Below, piece by piece: positions 25,965-35,352 of a DNA stretch of 64,000 nucleotides. Position 1 is the stretch's first letter, and each line of letters starts with the position of its first letter. The notes beneath the pieces are model-generated. The model was not told the origin of the DNA. It worked only from the letters and a program-made list of their open reading frames with translations, and made no database searches. A program made the translations under genes and the position numbers. Source of the DNA: Fictibacillus nanhaiensis. Lineage in GTDB: Bacteria > Bacillota > Bacilli > Bacillales > Fictibacillaceae. The DNA lies in assembly GCA_017052515.1 (NCBI GenBank), contig JAFHKR010000039.1:1550001-1614000 (forward strand), in the 5' to 3' direction.

Positions 25965-26390
25965 ATGAAAGTATTTTTCGGTTTCGAAAATATGGAAATG
26001 CCCATCCCCATCTGTGTGCATGATCAACAAGAAGATTTGATGATTACACCTAAGCGTGAAAATTTTCTTGAAGCCATCCCCTTACTTTCCATCCTACCTT
26101 TAAGAAAGACGCTTTTATTTGAGGATTATGGATTTACATCGGACTCAGATCAAACTTATCTTTACCTTGATATGATATGTGTCTTTTATATCAAAGAAGG
26201 AAATGAGCAAGAAAAAAATATGTTTTTGCTTCAGGCAGAAGAAGAATTAATTGCTGAATTCATAGAGAAAGAACAACGTTTTTTGGTCGTTGGAAATCAG
26301 CATAGACCCCTTGTTAAAAAGTGGGCTTCTGCCTATAAACTAACAATTGAGTTCATTTTGTTCCAATGTGCACTCGACAAACCAGAATAA
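25965..26390 (+). CDS. Hypothetical protein, 141 residues
   Basis: I do not recognise this protein. It starts with ATG at 25965 after a good CGGAGG site and is rich in acidic residues (pI probably low), with no signal peptide or membrane segment. Alternating hydrophobic stretches such as TYLYLDMICVFYIK and a long Glu-rich helix suggest a small soluble alpha/beta domain. It is read divergently from yqgX and 86 bases before yqgW, in the place where B. subtilis has other small genes. The codon use is like the neighbours. Confidence 0.7.
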   Translation: MKVFFGFENMEMPIPICVHDQQEDLMITPKRENFLEAIPLLSILPLRKTLLFEDYGFTSDSDQTYLYLDMICVFYIKEGNEQEKNMFLLQAEEELIAEFIEKEQRFLVVGNQHRPLVKKWASAYKLTIEFILFQCALDKPE

Positions 26391-26476
26391 AACAAGTAAA
26401 ATAATACAAGGTTATACCTGTGTGAAAGCGTTATACATAGGATTGGTATTACTCCAGAGCAAGGGGGCACAGAATA

Positions 26477-26662
26477 ATGGGATTAGCCATTATATTCGGC
26501 TTAGTAGCTATTTTAGCTGCATTGGGATTATTGCGTTCGTTAAAAATTAAAAATTTAATGGCAGCAGGTTTTGCCTTTTTAACGTTTGCAGTTTTTGGCT
26601 GGTTTACAGTCATGACTGTTCTGGACGTTTTAGTAGGCAGCGGCGGCTCTACAGGCCATTAA
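26477..26662 (+). CDS. yqgW: DUF2759 membrane protein YqgW
   Basis: Protein of 61 residues with two hydrophobic helices (about 3-19 and 28-50) and a GSGGSTGH tail. AAGGGGG lies seven bases before the ATG. Size, topology and place fit YqgW. The function is unknown. Confidence 0.85.
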   Translation: MGLAIIFGLVAILAALGLLRSLKIKNLMAAGFAFLTFAVFGWFTVMTVLDVLVGSGGSTGH

Positions 26663-26671
26663 AAAGCTCTA

Positions 26672-26709
26672 AAAACCATCAGAATTCCATTTCTGATGGT
26701 TTTTTCTTT
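26672..26709 (+). terminator. Terminator of yqgW
   Basis: A perfect 12-bp stem (26672-26683 with 26692-26703) is followed by a T run 10 bases after the yqgW stop. Confidence 0.92.
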
Positions 26710-26746
26710 CTTTAGAACAACCTAACATGTTAAGTGTTCTGATCCA

Positions 26747-27940
26747 TTACATATATAGAGACGCTAACAGAATTCCTCTTGTATCTTCATAGATCGTATC
26801 GAACTGTTTTAGTGGAAGCGGGTTCACTCCTATTCCGAGCTCGATCGTGAATCCTGGTCTCCTGTATTCTTGAATGAACCAATCTTTGTAGCCCGCATAA
26901 CTATCCACATACCTGATCGCTTTATATCCGCTCACCCTCGCAAATTCATCAGCGATCTCTCCTGATATCGGCATAGGTTCTTCTCCTTCGAAACCCCAGT
27001 ATAATTCTTTACCCTGTGTATGAAGAGCTACCACTCGGTCGAATTGGTGCTTTTCTGTAATCTCTGCCATCACTCTTGCTTCAGGTTCACTTAATGGAGC
27101 GGTGCCAGGGTAATCTCTAGGAGCAGGAGATGTTGGTTTTCTTACTTGCTCAAGCTCCCATCTTGCAGGAAACTGATTATTAAGGTCTACCCCTCGAATA
27201 TTCGCTTTCCATCCTGAGAAATCTTTGCTTCCTTTATTTAATTTTAAGACAAGCTCTTTCCACTCAGAATTTTCTGGAGGACCATTCAAAACGAGATCGA
27301 CTCCATCTGGATCGACCATTGGTACGGCGTAAAGTGTAGTATCCCTATATAGGTCCGCAGCTTTATATCCATTCACAACTTTATCTGCTGAAAGTGCAGC
27401 TGCATACTCATTAATAAACTTCATCAGGATTCCTGAAGTAATCCATTCGTTTCCATGAAACGACCCATTGATGTGCACTTTCTTTTTTCCATTTCCTATT
27501 ATAAGCATATCTATAGGTTTGCCGAGAACAGATTTACCGATCTCCTGTTTTTTTATGAATGGATAGACATGAAGAAGTTTATCCACATCATGATTGAGTG
27601 CAGCCGTATTGTACTTTCTCTGACATTTGATCGATGGATAGGGCAACTCTCTAGGAATATTGATGATGTCCTTCGTAAATATTTCCTTCGGTTTTATTGT
27701 AGGGTTAACTAGATATAAGGCATCAAGAGGAATATCAAATTTATCTGCTATTGAAAAAAACGTGTCACCATTTTTGATCTTATATTTTTCTAACGACATT
27801 CCGGGGATCTTAACGCTCTCCCCTGCAAGCATGTTCGTTGCTGTTACGTTAGGATTTGAGTCCTTAATCAACACGTAAGGGATAGATAATAGACGTGAGT
27901 AATACCAGAACGAATCGCCGTTACGCATGACAATTTCCAA
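26747..27940 (-). CDS. yqgT: Gamma-D-glutamyl-L-diamino acid endopeptidase, M14 family
   Basis: Peptidoglycan stem-peptide hydrolase of the zinc carboxypeptidase family. The N-terminal about 100 residues carry LysM-type modules (YKIKNGDTFFSIADKFD and a related first copy), which bind cell wall. The catalytic part has HGNEW (His and Glu ligands), RGVDLNNQFP, the third His in ALHTQG and the catalytic Glu in TIELGIG. There is no signal peptide; similar B. subtilis YqgT acts without one in wall or spore cortex recycling. I use the TTG at 27940 after GGGAGG. Alternative: ATG four codons later. Confidence 0.9.
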   Translation of the reverse strand: MEIVMRNGDSFWYYSRLLSIPYVLIKDSNPNVTATNMLAGESVKIPGMSLEKYKIKNGDTFFSIADKFDIPLDALYLVNPTIKPKEIFTKDIINIPRELPYPSIKCQRKYNTAALNHDVDKLLHVYPFIKKQEIGKSVLGKPIDMLIIGNGKKKVHINGSFHGNEWITSGILMKFINEYAAALSADKVVNGYKAADLYRDTTLYAVPMVDPDGVDLVLNGPPENSEWKELVLKLNKGSKDFSGWKANIRGVDLNNQFPARWELEQVRKPTSPAPRDYPGTAPLSEPEARVMAEITEKHQFDRVVALHTQGKELYWGFEGEEPMPISGEIADEFARVSGYKAIRYVDSYAGYKDWFIQEYRRPGFTIELGIGVNPLPLKQFDTIYEDTRGILLASLYM

Positions 27941-27999
27941 ACAGAGCCCTCCCTTTAAACCTTCCTCTTAAAGATGTATGTTTGCACAAAGCAGTTATG

Positions 28000-28036
28000 C
28001 AGAAAAAAAGCACTCAACCGAAGTTGAGTGCTTTTT
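28000..28036. terminator. Terminator of yqgS
   Basis: A 10-bp stem (AGCACTCAAC with GTTGAGTGCT, about 28010-28033) between A and T runs lies right after the yqgS stop and downstream of the yqgT start region. On the minus strand it ends yqgS. Confidence 0.88.
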
Positions 28037-28040
28037 GAGC

Positions 28041-29954
28041 TTACTGTTTTTGTTTTTCTTCTTGCTTAACAGCTTTATCTTTTGCTTTATCTTTATCGTA
28101 GAATCTTAATAAGTCTCCATAAATGATTCTGTCAGACATATCAAGCTCAGTCTTAGCGCGTTCACTGTATGGCTCACAAGCATTGTTTTCACCTTCAACA
28201 GGTTTACCCGTTGCTTTGTCATAACATTTGCCATCTGTGAACACATTGTCTTTTGTGATATAAGAATTATCACGAAGGACAGCGAAATCTTCTCTGTCTT
28301 TTGAAAACAAGTCGGAGCCAAGCTGAATGTCACCCTTCGTATCAATACCTAATAAGTGAAGAATGGTTGGTTTCAAGTCGATCTGTCCACCAACGGTTTC
28401 TATCGTCTTGCCTTTTTCACCTGGCATGTGAATGATCAAAGGTACTTTTTGCAATTGAGTAGATTCAAAAGGAGTGATCTCTTTTCCTAAGAATTGACCC
28501 ATCGCATCGTTATGGTTTTCAGAAATACCATAATGGTCACCATACATGATAAAGATTGAATCTTCATATAGACCCGCTTCTTTAACATCTGCAAAAAACT
28601 CTTTTAATGCTTCGTCTGTATAACGAACGGTTGTAAAGTAACGGTTCACTGTTCCATCGCTCGATGTCCACTCTGGAATCATTTCATCTTCCTCTTCTAG
28701 AGTGAAAGGAAAGTGGTTCGTTAACGTGATATATTTCGTATAGAACGGCTTGTTCATCGCTTGCATCTCTTTTAGATGTGGAATGGATTGTTTAAAGAAT
28801 TCTTTATCCTTTAAGCCCCATCCGATCGAATTCTCAGGCGTTACCTCAAAATCTTTTAATGAGTAATAACGGTCGTAACCAAAATTATCATACATAATAT
28901 CGCGGTTCCAGAAACTTTTGTTGTTCGCATGCTGTACGGATGAATAGTAACCTTGCTCTTTCAAAATTTCTGGTGTTGCATTGTATTGGTTCTGTGAATG
29001 AGTAAAGAAAACCGCTCCACTAGGAAGTGGGTATAGAGAATTATCTAATAAGAACTCTGAATCCGACGTTTTACCTTGCCCTGTTTGGTGATAGAAGTTC
29101 GGGAAGTAATAACTGTCTTTGATCAGATCATTCATAAACGGTGTGATCTCTTTTCCGTTCACGGACTCGTTAATTACAAAGTTCTGTGTGGATTCGACTG
29201 AAATAACGAAAACATTCTTACCTTTTGCTTTACCAAACATTTCAGGGTTGGGTTCTTTATAGTTTGCACGTGAATAGTTCTCAATATCTGTAATCTCACT
29301 TCCATCGGCAAATGCACGCTGTGCTTTTGCTTTGGATTGAATGATGGAATCATAAATGTGATAATTATATGAACCGATGTTTTTAATCAACATCTCACGG
29401 TCAAAAGTACGTGTTAACAATTGTGGTCTCTCAGTTTCTGCGATACCAACATTGACGATGAATAGAACAATGGCAGCAGCAAAAGTAATCGTGATCTGCT
29501 TGCGTGAAGCACGTGCAGGTCGGTAATCAGCTCGTCTCATAAAATAAGCCAAAATGACAATGTCAATGAATACTAATAAATCTGTAGGTTGAATCAATTC
29601 AAATACACTATTACCTAAGTCTCCCATGTTGCTTGTTTGAAACAAGACAGGAATGGTAATGAAGTCATTAAAGAAACGATAGAAAACCATATTAGCATAC
29701 ATAACAAAACTCATGATGGCACTGACAGCCACGATCATCCTTCTATGCGTTCTTCCCTTAAAATAAAGGGTTATACCTAAGAAAAGAACAATAGAACTGA
29801 TCGGGTTGATAAACAGAATCAACTCTTGAACTTTGTTGTCCATCGGCAGTTCAAATGCAGTTTTATAAATGATAAATGTCTTAATCCATAATAAAGCGAT
29901 TGCTATAAAGAAAAATCTATACTCAGCAAAAGCTTGTTTCATTTTTTCTTTCAT
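28041..29954 (-). CDS. yqgS: Lipoteichoic acid synthase family protein
   Basis: Membrane enzyme of the LtaS family (637 residues), which polymerises glycerol phosphate from phosphatidylglycerol on the outer membrane face. Five transmembrane helices lie within about residues 10-185, then the extracellular sulfatase-like domain begins. The catalytic Thr is in [11 protein letters not shown], and metal ligands are in VESTQN and MYGDHYGI. The ATG at 29954 has GAGGAGG 11 bases upstream. It corresponds to YqgS, a paralogue of the main LtaS. A long C-terminal Lys/Glu tail is typical. Confidence 0.93.
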   Translation of the reverse strand: MKEKMKQAFAEYRFFFIAIALLWIKTFIIYKTAFELPMDNKVQELILFINPISSIVLFLGITLYFKGRTHRRMIVAVSAIMSFVMYANMVFYRFFNDFITIPVLFQTSNMGDLGNSVFELIQPTDLLVFIDIVILAYFMRRADYRPARASRKQITITFAAAIVLFIVNVGIAETERPQLLTRTFDREMLIKNIGSYNYHIYDSIIQSKAKAQRAFADGSEITDIENYSRANYKEPNPEMFGKAKGKNVFVISVESTQNFVINESVNGKEITPFMNDLIKDSYYFPNFYHQTGQGKTSDSEFLLDNSLYPLPSGAVFFTHSQNQYNATPEILKEQGYYSSVQHANNKSFWNRDIMYDNFGYDRYYSLKDFEVTPENSIGWGLKDKEFFKQSIPHLKEMQAMNKPFYTKYITLTNHFPFTLEEEDEMIPEWTSSDGTVNRYFTTVRYTDEALKEFFADVKEAGLYEDSIFIMYGDHYGISENHNDAMGQFLGKEITPFESTQLQKVPLIIHMPGEKGKTIETVGGQIDLKPTILHLLGIDTKGDIQLGSDLFSKDREDFAVLRDNSYITKDNVFTDGKCYDKATGKPVEGENNACEPYSERAKTELDMSDRIIYGDLLRFYDKDKAKDKAVKQEEKQKQ

Positions 29955-29978
29955 ATGTTCTCTGACCTCCTCAATCAA

Positions 29979-30438
29979 AAAGAACTCTCATTTTCATTTT
30001 TAACCTTATAACAAGTCTCTCTTTGCATCCGGTAAGCATTGATCAAGTTTGTAAATTCATCTTTTACATATTTACAAAACCTTAACCAAAGGATTACATA
30101 AAGAGTATATTAAATGGTTTCAAACAAGAATTCAATACCCTAACGTACTATTTCAAGATTCTGACAAATAGGACAACAAAACTATATTAGTTTTACCCCT
30201 TTTTTTAATCCATAAACCATTAGACGAACTTAATCCGTAAAAGTTTCAAAAAAATGAAAACGAACCGCCGTACAGCGGTTCGCCCCTTCTATCTCTTTTT
30301 TAAAGAATTTCCCTTTACATGCCGTATAATCAATTTTTAAATGAGGTTCTGCGAAAAAAGTTCCTTCAAATTACCTATAAGAGCTTCGTTTACATGCTGT
30401 CTTATTTTTGAACCTCTTAAAAAGAGTATAACAATGGA
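29979..30438. other. Intergenic region between yqgS and glcK
   Basis: This 460-bp stretch is A/T-rich and has no ORF with a ribosome site. It holds a terminator (30247-30282), an inverted repeat TTTGTAAAT / ATTTACAAA (30048-30056 with 30070-30078) about 100 bases before yqgS, a GAGGTTC/GAACCTC inverted pair (30343 and 30410), and two similar TTTACATGCxGT words at about 30313 and 30389. Confidence 0.55.
30247..30282 (-). terminator. Terminator downstream of glcK
   Basis: A perfect 8-bp stem CGAACCGC / GCGGTTCG (30261-30268 with 30275-30282) is followed by T-rich sequence on the minus strand, about 160 bases after the glcK stop. Confidence 0.7.
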
Positions 30439-31398
30439 TTAGCGATTGTGTTTCGCTAACCACGCTCCTCCGATTACACCAGCGTCGTTTCCTAACGTAG
30501 CTACTTTCATTTCAGCACCTTCAGCAACTCTTGGGAGTGCAAAGTGCTTAAATTTCTGCTCTAAACGTTCCATTAGTGTGTGACCTGCTTTAGAGACTCC
30601 TCCACCAATAACTATCTTACCTGGATTAATGCTATTAGCAAGGTTTGCTATGACTAATCCTAAATGAAAGGTTACTTCATCCAACGTGTCAATAGCCACT
30701 TGATCTCCTTTTTCAGCAGCTGTCACAACATCTTTAGCTTTTATCTCACCATTCTCTTGCAATAGGTTATACAGAGACGATGATGAATCTTTAAGAGCTT
30801 TTTCTTTTGAAATTCGCGAGATTCCTGTTGCTGAAGCTATCGTTTCAATACAGCCAGTACGCCCACAGTTACATGAAGCACCACCATCTGGTATTGCTGT
30901 AATATGACCGATCTCACCAGCCATACCATTCGTTCCATGCATGATATGTCCATTAACGATAATTCCGCCACCTACTCCAGTACCTAATGTAACCATCAGC
31001 AGGTTACCTTCACCATCACCTGCACCACGCCACATTTCGCCGATCGCAGCGATGTTAGCATCGTTATCCACAATGACTGAAAGACCTGTTGCTTTTTCAA
31101 GCTCTTCTTTTAATGGATAATCTCTCCATCCGATATTAACCGCGTGATAGATGAATCCTGTTTTCATATCAATGAAACCTGGAGCTCCCATACCGATTGC
31201 TTCGAGCTTTTCCTTTGGTTCTGATAAGTCTTTTAGCTTTGTATGGATGGATTCCGTTATATCTGTAATGATATGCTTTCCATCTTCACTAATATTTGTA
31301 GGGATTTCCCACTTCTCTACAATATGACCATCTAATGTTACAAAAGCAATTTTAATTGTCGTTCCACCTAAATCAACACCAACTAACCATTTCTCCAT
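30439..31398 (-). CDS. glcK: Glucokinase, ROK family
   Basis: Phosphorylates glucose to glucose 6-phosphate with ATP. The ATP loop is GVDLGGTTIKIAF, the ROK signature with zinc ligands is CNCGRTGCIE at about residue 180, and the sugar site has DNDAN and GEIGH. The length is 319 residues (B. subtilis GlcK 321). It follows yqgQ by 13 bases in one operon. AGAGGATG lies before the ATG. Confidence 0.95.
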   Translation of the reverse strand: MEKWLVGVDLGGTTIKIAFVTLDGHIVEKWEIPTNISEDGKHIITDITESIHTKLKDLSEPKEKLEAIGMGAPGFIDMKTGFIYHAVNIGWRDYPLKEELEKATGLSVIVDNDANIAAIGEMWRGAGDGEGNLLMVTLGTGVGGGIIVNGHIMHGTNGMAGEIGHITAIPDGGASCNCGRTGCIETIASATGISRISKEKALKDSSSSLYNLLQENGEIKAKDVVTAAEKGDQVAIDTLDEVTFHLGLVIANLANSINPGKIVIGGGVSKAGHTLMERLEQKFKHFALPRVAEGAEMKVATLGNDAGVIGGAWLAKHNR

Positions 31399-31411
31399 CT
31401 TGTCTCATCCT

Positions 31412-31603
31412 CTATTGTAATTTATTGTGAGCTGCTCTAATAATGATGATCGCATCCTTGAATTCGTTTACATCAATGAGTTTTTGTTCATATAATTCTC
31501 TTACTTCTTCTTGGATCAATTCTAAATCAGCGATCTTGTTCCCTGTATATATAATGGTTCCAAACCTTTTTAATAGCTGTTGTACATCATACATTGTTTT
31601 CAT
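31412..31603 (-). CDS. yqgQ: DUF910 protein YqgQ
   Basis: Small soluble helical protein of about 63 residues that always precedes glcK in Bacillus. The pattern YDVQQLLKRFGTIIYTGN and DLELIQEEVRELY fits the family; a structure shows a three-helix bundle with possible nucleic acid binding, but the role is unknown. Several ATG codons lie close together; I use the second (31603), six bases after AGGTG. Confidence 0.88.
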   Translation of the reverse strand: MKTMYDVQQLLKRFGTIIYTGNKIADLELIQEEVRELYEQKLIDVNEFKDAIIIIRAAHNKLQ

Positions 31604-31672
31604 CATAATCACCTATGTCATTATAACAAATACTATAGGGAAGAATGCAAGCCTTTGCACAGATTTACATAC

Positions 31673-31702
31673 AAAAAAGACAGCTAACTTAAGTCAGCTG
31701 TC
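31673..31702 (-). terminator. Terminator of the SpoVAF-like gene
   Basis: GACAGCTAACTT (31679-31690) pairs with AAGTCAGCTGTC (31691-31702, one G-U) and is followed by a T run on the minus strand, seven bases after the stop. Confidence 0.82.
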
Positions 31703-31709
31703 AAAACAT

Positions 31710-33173
31710 TTATCGATCGGGGTCTTTCGGGTGTAAGACGATCGGCCTTCTGTTCTTTAGAGGCATAGGTATCCTTAAGACTACGTCTCGTATTGCTTTT
31801 GGATTAAAAGGAATAAAGGGCCAGAGGTAGGGGATATGAAAGGATTTGAACGAAACAAAGAATAATACAGCTACTGTAAAGCCCACTATATACCCTGGAA
31901 CACCTAACAATGCGGTTAATCCTAATAAAGAAAGTCTCAATAAACGGTTGGCTAAACTAAGCTCATACGTCGGAGTAGCAAATGTTCCAATTGCAGCAAT
32001 TGCGATATACAGCACGACTTCATTTACGAACAGACCTGCTTCGATCGCTACTTGGCCGACTACAATCGCTGAGACTAATCCTAGTCCTGTGGAAACCGAA
32101 GTAGGTGTATGAATGGTAGCCATCCTAAGCATATCCATACCCAATTCAATGATCACAAACTGTAAAAACAAAGGGACGACACCAATTTCTTCTGGTCCTA
32201 TGAAGGAAAGATTTACAGGTAATAGTTCTTTCTGTACGGAAAACAAGTACCATAAAGGTAATAAAAAGATAGAAATCCACACAGCTAAAAAACGTACGAA
32301 CCTTAAATAAGCTCCAACTACTGGTTTCTGCCTGTATTCTTCTGCATGCTGCAGATGATGCCAAAACGTTGTTGGTGTGATTAAAACCGATGGAGATCCA
32401 TCTACAAAAACTAACACATGTCCTTCAAATAGATGTACCGCTGCTGTATCTGGACGTTCTGTATACCTCACTAACGGATACGGATTGAGGTGCCGACCAC
32501 AAATAAATTCTTCGACTGTTTTCTCACCCATCGGAAGTCCGTCTGTATCAATTTTTTTCAAGGATTCTTTAATCCGTTCAACGATATGGGGATCGGCTAT
32601 ATCTTCAATATACGAAATACATACATCGGTTTTAGATCGTCTGCCAATACTCATATATTCCATTCGAAGCGAACGATCACGAACTCTTCTTCTCGTCAGT
32701 GCCGTATTGAAAACGATGGTTTCCACGAAACCATCTCTTGCACCTCTCACAACGCGCTCAACATCCGGTTCTTCTGGTCCTCGAACCGGATATGTTCTAG
32801 CATCGATCTGCAAGATTTCAGAAACTCCCTCAACGATCAGAACGGTGGGGCCACTCAATACCCAATCGATTCCTTGGTTCAGATCGTCTGACGTAGAGAT
32901 TTCTATATAAGGCAGGTAGGTCTTCATAAGCTTAACAAGGGGGTCCGGATCTAATTGACCGGGCTCGAGATCAGCTAGTAACTTCATTAAATAGTGAAGA
33001 ATATCATCTTTAACGAAACCATCCACCATGAATAAAGCCATTCTTCTTCCGGCATACTCTAAGTCAAGATGAATACAATCAAAGCTGATGTCAACCCCTA
33101 GTTGATTTTTCATATACTGGACGTTTTCATCAAAATTTGTTGAAAGAGGTTGTTTTTTTGGCAGATATGACAT
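31710..33173 (-). CDS. SpoVAF-like spore germination protein
   Basis: GerA-family A-subunit-like membrane protein of 487 residues. Conserved stretches RGPEEPDVERVVRGARDGF, NTALTRRRVRD, NPYPLVRYTERPD, SPSVLITPTTF and LLPLWYLF are nearly those of SpoVAF, which forms a complex with FigP in the inner spore membrane and amplifies germination. The N-terminal half is soluble; four or five hydrophobic segments follow. Here it stands alone, not in a spoVA operon. The ATG at 33173 has GAGGAG upstream; the frame extends to 33278 without a site. Confidence 0.85.
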   Translation of the reverse strand: MSYLPKKQPLSTNFDENVQYMKNQLGVDISFDCIHLDLEYAGRRMALFMVDGFVKDDILHYLMKLLADLEPGQLDPDPLVKLMKTYLPYIEISTSDDLNQGIDWVLSGPTVLIVEGVSEILQIDARTYPVRGPEEPDVERVVRGARDGFVETIVFNTALTRRRVRDRSLRMEYMSIGRRSKTDVCISYIEDIADPHIVERIKESLKKIDTDGLPMGEKTVEEFICGRHLNPYPLVRYTERPDTAAVHLFEGHVLVFVDGSPSVLITPTTFWHHLQHAEEYRQKPVVGAYLRFVRFLAVWISIFLLPLWYLFSVQKELLPVNLSFIGPEEIGVVPLFLQFVIIELGMDMLRMATIHTPTSVSTGLGLVSAIVVGQVAIEAGLFVNEVVLYIAIAAIGTFATPTYELSLANRLLRLSLLGLTALLGVPGYIVGFTVAVLFFVSFKSFHIPYLWPFIPFNPKAIRDVVLRIPMPLKNRRPIVLHPKDPDR

Positions 33174-33285
33174 TTTTTCATCACTCCTCTGCCTATCATC
33201 CTTCACTTTCTTTTCATGTTTCATACCTTGGTTATCAACGAATCCCCCTAAACTTCTTCCGATATTTGTAAAACGCATATGTTTA

Positions 33286-33320
33286 CAAAAAAGAAAACTC
33301 CTTAGCTATGGCTAAGGAGT
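33286..33320 (-). terminator. Terminator of the M42 peptidase gene
   Basis: A perfect 10-bp stem (33297-33306 with 33311-33320) and T run on the minus strand lie seven bases after the stop at 33327. Confidence 0.9.
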
Positions 33321-33326
33321 GTTAGA

Positions 33327-34370
33327 TCAAGCTAGGGGAGACATCAAATACTTATGAATAAGCTCCGCTGTATTTTTTAAAGACTTGATATGCGTACGTT
33401 CAAATGCATGTGATGCATCGATGCCAGGTCCGATCAGACCGTGCACGATATCTGCACCAGCACGAATAGCAGCAGTTGCATCTGAACCATAGTAAGGATA
33501 GATATCTACTTTATATCCGATACCATGTTTTTCAGCGAGATTAACAAGGTGTTTTCTTAATCCAAAATGGTACGGTCCTCCAGAGTCTTTTGCACAGATA
33601 CTTACAGTAAACTCATCTGTTGCTTGACCATCGCCGATCGCACCCATATCTACCGCTAAGTACTCAATCGTTTCAGTTGGGATATTCGAATTTCCACCAT
33701 ATCCAATCTCCTCATTATTACTGATCAAAAAGTGAGTCGTGTAAGGAAGCTTGATTGAATGAGTCTTAATTTGTTTGATCACATGCATGAGAATCGCAAC
33801 ACTAGCTTTGTCATCTAAATGACGTGACTTCACAAATCCACTATCTGATTGTTCGAATCTAGGATGGAAAGAGACAAAATCTCCTACTGAGATTCCTGCT
33901 TTTTCAACATCTTTTTTAGAATGAAACTCTTCATCTACACGAACAACCATGTTCTTCTCATCACGCTTTAGTTCATTCATTCCTTTGTATACATGAGCAG
34001 CTGTTTGGTGCATCATGATCGTGCCGCTATACGCTTTTCCTGAATTCGTATGTATAGAACAATATTCTCCCTCTATCGTATTCCAATAGAATCCGCCGAT
34101 TAAGTCTAATTTTAGACGGCCATCGCTTTTGATCTCTTTTACCATAGCACCTAACGTATCTACATGAGCAGTCAACAGGCGGTGTTTCGATTCATCCTCA
34201 CCAGGAATCGTCGCAATAACAGCACCTTTGTTGGTTTTTTTGAATGACACCTGATTCTCTTCTAAGAATGATGTCATAAACTTCATTGCTGCTTCTGTAT
34301 TCCCGGATGGGCTTGGGATATGTACGAGCTCTTTAATAAAACTCACGATCTCTTTTGTTTCAACTTGCAT
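33327..34370 (-). CDS. M42 family aminopeptidase
   Basis: Zinc or cobalt aminopeptidase that forms large tetrahedral particles (TET/PepA family). Ligands and catalytic residues: His in LTAHVDTLG, Asp in RHLDDKAS, Glu pair in NNEEIGYGG, Asp in VDMGA and His in DASHAFERTH. The inserted domain at about 70-165 is typical. The protein has 347 residues; the ATG at 34370 has GAGAGGGG upstream. B. subtilis has such enzymes (YsdC, YtoP, FrvX-like), not at this place. Confidence 0.92.
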   Translation of the reverse strand: MQVETKEIVSFIKELVHIPSPSGNTEAAMKFMTSFLEENQVSFKKTNKGAVIATIPGEDESKHRLLTAHVDTLGAMVKEIKSDGRLKLDLIGGFYWNTIEGEYCSIHTNSGKAYSGTIMMHQTAAHVYKGMNELKRDEKNMVVRVDEEFHSKKDVEKAGISVGDFVSFHPRFEQSDSGFVKSRHLDDKASVAILMHVIKQIKTHSIKLPYTTHFLISNNEEIGYGGNSNIPTETIEYLAVDMGAIGDGQATDEFTVSICAKDSGGPYHFGLRKHLVNLAEKHGIGYKVDIYPYYGSDATAAIRAGADIVHGLIGPGIDASHAFERTHIKSLKNTAELIHKYLMSPLA

Positions 34371-34488
34371 TACTCTAACCCCTCTCACTTAACCCCTCCA
34401 TACGTTTTCTTCAACTTTAGCCTTCTAATTTAGACAAGATTGCATAGAATTTAGGAACAAGAGTTGTCCGATAGGGAGGCTGATTTGT

Positions 34489-35352
34489 ATGAAGTGGAGA
34501 ATTTCAATTTATCTGTTAATTATTATACTTGTAATAGGTATCATCTACCAGCCGTTTGTAAAAAAAGAAGCACGAGAGAGCATTACATTCTTCCCGATAG
34601 ATAATAATTTTTCTTTTACGGAAGCTGAAACAAATCTTTCCTTCCGAAATGGGAACCCATCAGATTATGACTTACTTTGGAAAGTGCGCTCAGTGACTTC
34701 AAAACGTGTTTACCTAAGACAAGATATTGCTATGATATTTGAGAACGGAAGACTTAATAATAAGATGACAGAGTGGAAAACCTCTGCAGATGAAATTGAC
34801 CTTGAAAAAGATGTAGTAAGTTCAGTTCCAGCGCTATGGGAGGCCATTTCCTATCATCAAGGAGAGATCCATCTTACCGAGGAGAAGTATCGTTCTGTAC
34901 AAAGAATGAGTAATAATTATTTATATGCGGCAAAACTCAGTCGATCGTTCTCAGGCTTTAAGACCCCTAAGGATAAAACTGAACGAAAAGCTAAGAATGA
35001 CCTGGATGAAAAAACAAATAAATATCTGCAGCAAACACTGACACAAACAACAAACTTCTATCAGATTGACCTCAATGAATATAACGTGATCTCTTTAGAG
35101 TCATTAACTGATTATAACAACAAACCGCTATCTGGATTCTCTCTATCTAAAAGTCAGGAAATCATCGGAAAGCTATGGGAAGGTTTATATAAAAATTACT
35201 TTTTAGGAATCACTCTAAAGAATGGACAGAGAATCAGTCCGATTGGAAGTTCCATGCCCTTCATCTTAATCAGCAAAGATAAAAAATATCTATTCGTTCT
35301 TTTTCAAACAACGAATGGGGAGAACATCCAACTCATTCAATACATTTCGTGA
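34489..35352 (+). CDS. Hypothetical membrane-anchored protein
   Basis: I do not recognise this protein of 287 residues. It has an N-terminal transmembrane helix (about 6-22) with a short basic start, which suggests anchoring with the rest outside the cell, and no lipobox Cys. The soluble part is charged (many Lys, Glu and Asn) with FKTPKDKTERKAKNDLDEK in the middle and no Cys. AGGGAGG lies nine bases before the ATG. It is read divergently from the M42 gene and converges on the HAD hydrolase with a 20-base overlap. Confidence 0.78.
   Translation: MKWRISIYLLIIILVIGIIYQPFVKKEARESITFFPIDNNFSFTEAETNLSFRNGNPSDYDLLWKVRSVTSKRVYLRQDIAMIFENGRLNNKMTEWKTSADEIDLEKDVVSSVPALWEAISYHQGEIHLTEEKYRSVQRMSNNYLYAAKLSRSFSGFKTPKDKTERKAKNDLDEKTNKYLQQTLTQTTNFYQIDLNEYNVISLESLTDYNNKPLSGFSLSKSQEIIGKLWEGLYKNYFLGITLKNGQRISPIGSSMPFILISKDKKYLFVLFQTTNGENIQLIQYIS

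Noticed and set aside
30313-30400. Two TTTACATGC words as a tandem promoter or Pho box pair
   Set aside because: Spacing of 76 bases and lack of -10 partners in the right place give no support.
33174-33278. Longer N-terminus of the SpoVAF-like protein
   Set aside because: The upstream ATG lacks a ribosome site, while 33173 has GAGGAG and gives a length close to SpoVAF.
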